Both the position numbers and the translations under genes were made by a program. A DNA stretch of 64,000 bases. It comes from Streptomyces sp. GESEQ-4 (GTDB lineage: Bacteria > Actinomycetota > Actinomycetes > Streptomycetales > Streptomycetaceae). The notes under the pieces are model-generated. The model made no database searches. It saw nothing but the letters and a program-made list of their open reading frames with translations, and was not told the origin of the DNA. The DNA is taken from the NCBI RefSeq assembly GCF_017948455.1, contig NZ_JAFFSU010000001.1, positions 868,001 through 932,000 on the forward strand. The letters are read 5' to 3'. Shown piece after piece: positions 62,529 to 64,000 of this stretch (positions are counted from its first letter, which is position 1; each line of letters starts with the position of its first letter).

Positions 62529-63437
62529 TCAGAGGTCGACGGTGAGGTTGGGCGACAGGGCCCGCGAGACGCAGCAGTACATGTGGCCGGGCGGGGCGCC
62601 GATGTCGTCGCGGTGCTCCGGTTCTCCGTCGACGACGGCGATCTCGCAACTGCCGCAGACGCCTTCACGGCATCCGGACGGTATGCGGAATCCCGCGTGG
62701 TTCAACGCGTCCAACATGGAGTCCTCCGCACTGACCCGGACGGTCCGTCCCGACCGGCCGCAGCGCACATCGAAGGGCTTGTTGGGCGCGAACTCCTTGG
62801 CCACCGGCCGGAAATGCTCGATGTGCAACTGCTGTGCGGGGAACGCTGCCTCGGCCGCGTCGAGCATCGACGTGGGGCCGCAGCAGTACACCAGCACCTG
62901 AGGGTTCAGCGCTGCCGCCTCTACGGCGAAGTCGGGCCTGCCGTGCTGCTCGGTGGCGTGGATGCGCACCCGGCTGCCGTGCGCGGCCCGCAGTTCGTCG
63001 GCGAACGGCATGGTGGCCAGGGACCTGCCCACGTACACCAACGTCGCCGCGGCGCCCGCTTCGGCCGCCGCTGTCAGCATCGGCACGATGGGGGTGATGC
63101 CGATCCCGCCGGCGAGGAACAGGTACTCCGGTGCGGGCAGCAGGGGAAAGTTGTTGCGTGGCACCGAGACGTCGAGTGTGTGGCCCTCGTTGAGGAACAG
63201 GTGGATGTACTCCGAGCCGCCACGGCTGAGCCGGTCGTGACGGACGGCGACACGGTAGGTGTCGCGGTCGGCCGGGTTCCCGCACAGCGAGTACTGCCGG
63301 GTCAGCCAGTTGGGCAGTGTCAGATCGATGTGCGCGCCCGGTTCCCAGGGGGCCAGCGGGCCGTCGGCGCCGCGCAGGAGGAGCGAGACCGCGCCCTCGG
63401 CGACCGGCTCCACCTCCTCAAGGACTGTTCGTTGCAT
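62529..63437 (-). CDS. FMN/[2Fe-2S] oxidoreductase, VanB/phthalate-dioxygenase-reductase type
   Basis: 302 residues from ATG 63437 (AAGGCGG upstream). FAD/FMN-binding beta barrel (QYSLCGNPADRDTYRVAV with the RxYS-like loop), NAD domain (FLAGGIGITPIVPMLTAA, YCCGPTSMLDA) and C-terminal plant-type [2Fe-2S] ferredoxin: SGCREGVCGSCEIAVVDG (Cys ligands), then MYCCVSRAL. This family passes electrons from NAD(P)H to aromatic O-demethylases or P450s. The flavoprotein gene just upstream on the same strand (14-bp gap) suggests a shared operon for an oxygenase system; the oxygenase itself is not in the window. Confidence 0.9.
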   Translation of the reverse strand: MQRTVLEEVEPVAEGAVSLLLRGADGPLAPWEPGAHIDLTLPNWLTRQYSLCGNPADRDTYRVAVRHDRLSRGGSEYIHLFLNEGHTLDVSVPRNNFPLLPAPEYLFLAGGIGITPIVPMLTAAAEAGAAATLVYVGRSLATMPFADELRAAHGSRVRIHATEQHGRPDFAVEAAALNPQVLVYCCGPTSMLDAAEAAFPAQQLHIEHFRPVAKEFAPNKPFDVRCGRSGRTVRVSAEDSMLDALNHAGFRIPSGCREGVCGSCEIAVVDGEPEHRDDIGAPPGHMYCCVSRALSPNLTVDL

Positions 63438-63450
63438 GGCCGTACCGCCT

Positions 63451-64000
63451 TCAGTACAGGTGCCGGTAGTCGTCTTCGAGCATCTCTGCCAGCACCGCCG
63501 GATCCGCGTCGGCGAGCCCCATCTGGTCGACGGCGATCTCACCCATCGACGGCAGTTCCTCGGCCAGGGCCTGGCTCGCCGGATCCCACAGCCGGGAGCG
63601 GATCAGGGCGCGGCCGCAGTGGAAGAAGACCTCCGTCACTTCCACGACGATCGCCAGCCCGGCCTCCTTTCCCTCGGTGCGCATCCGGGCGAGCACGTCC
63701 GGTTCGTCGGTGGGATAGGCACGACCGTTGACGCGCAGCACTTCCCGCACTCCGGGGACGACGAACATCAGCCCGATCCCGTCGTTCTCGGCGAGATTGC
63801 GAAAAGAGTCGGCGAGGTTGTTGCCTGGCCGGTCGGGAATGGCGAGCGTGCGCTCATCGAGAACTTTGACGAATCCCGGATAGTCACCGCGCGGTGAACT
63901 GTCGGGGAGTCCTGTCGCGTCCGACGTGGCCATCGCCAGGAAGGGGGAGTGGGCGATGAAACGGCGGCAGTGCCCGTCGAGGCGGTCGTGTATTTTCCGC
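63451..64000 (-). CDS. PPOX-class flavoprotein, MSMEG_1061-like (partial, runs off right edge)
   Basis: At least 183 residues; ATG 63933 is not the real start because the frame continues to the window edge with family-like residues (DRLDGHCRRFIAHSPFLAMATSDATG). The body SPRGDYPGFVKVLDERTLAIPDRPGNNLADSFRNLAENDGIGLMFVVPGVREVLRVNGRA is characteristic of the FMN-dependent MSMEG_1061 family (about 205 residues). Probably a stress or F420/FMN reductase; frequently linked with VanB-type reductases as seen here. About 20 N-terminal residues are outside the window. Confidence 0.85.
   Translation of the reverse strand, partial: RKIHDRLDGHCRRFIAHSPFLAMATSDATGLPDSSPRGDYPGFVKVLDERTLAIPDRPGNNLADSFRNLAENDGIGLMFVVPGVREVLRVNGRAYPTDEPDVLARMRTEGKEAGLAIVVEVTEVFFHCGRALIRSRLWDPASQALAEELPSMGEIAVDQMGLADADPAVLAEMLEDDYRHLY

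Overview
The window looks like a stretch of Streptomyces (or very close actinomycete) chromosome. GC content is very high, codon third positions are almost all G/C, GTG starts and GTGA/ATGA overlaps are common, Tat and Sec exported enzymes are frequent, and typical Streptomyces gene sets occur (Scr1-type XRE regulator with DUF397 partner, SpoIIAB-like ATPase, ECF sigma factors, rifamycin-associated element). The mix of regulators, secreted hydrolases and broken genes fits an accessory chromosome region or arm rather than the conserved core. No rRNA, tRNA, CRISPR array or complete biosynthetic cluster was seen.

Layout. 0-9 kb: a NarL-type two-component pair; a 6-oxocamphor-hydrolase-like gene coupled to an unknown gene and divergent from a TetR regulator; an amidohydrolase and MFS transporter followed by three successive gene remnants (Rid protein, PLP dehydratase, decarboxylase alpha subunit) and a two-module Lrp regulator. 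9-16 kb: an OmpR-type two-component system downstream of a VanJ-like membrane phosphatase gene with a 22-bp-phased direct repeat in front, a secreted double-domain serine protease, and a Tat-exported PAF-acetylhydrolase/PET-hydrolase-like lipase. 16-21 kb: VOC protein, PLP dehydratase homologue, and a DinB-type gene cut exactly in two by a 2.19 kb tnpB-only element. 21-25 kb: carbohydrate degradation (a decayed gene, a GH95-like enzyme, a polysaccharide lyase). 25-32 kb: small zinc-ribbon proteins, protein O-mannosyltransferase, rifampicin monooxygenase with its inducible element, MmyB-type regulator with divergent SDR, and a DHFR-like reductase.

32-44 kb: ABC exporter, ECF41-type sigma factor, small housekeeping-like enzymes, SAM methyltransferase, a WhiJ/Scr1-type regulator-DUF397 pair, a TPR regulator, an SDR and a SpoIIAB-like ATPase. 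44-53 kb: secreted polymer-degrading set (PL8 lyase, PQQ-type sugar dehydrogenase, esterase, CBM32-polyester hydrolase), then an ECF sigma factor with membrane partner. 53-64 kb: IclR regulator, SpoIIE-type phosphatase, second DHFR-like protein, PucR-type regulator with amino-acid permease, IMPase-like protein divergent from LysR, NAD(P)-binding protein, DedA protein, a VanB-type reductase and a PPOX flavoprotein that runs off the right edge.

How it fits together. The clearest functional units are rifampicin resistance (RAE plus rox), VanJ-like phosphatase with its two-component system, extracellular polymer degradation in two blocks (21.9-25 kb and 44.7-51.5 kb), PucR-controlled amino-acid uptake, and the crotonase/TetR pair. 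The most informative unexpected signals are the tnpB element whose precise removal restores a 221-codon reading frame, and two places where operons have decayed into fragments. Many genes are preceded by perfect inverted repeats, listed as candidate operators; these are visible in the sequence but their function is inferred.
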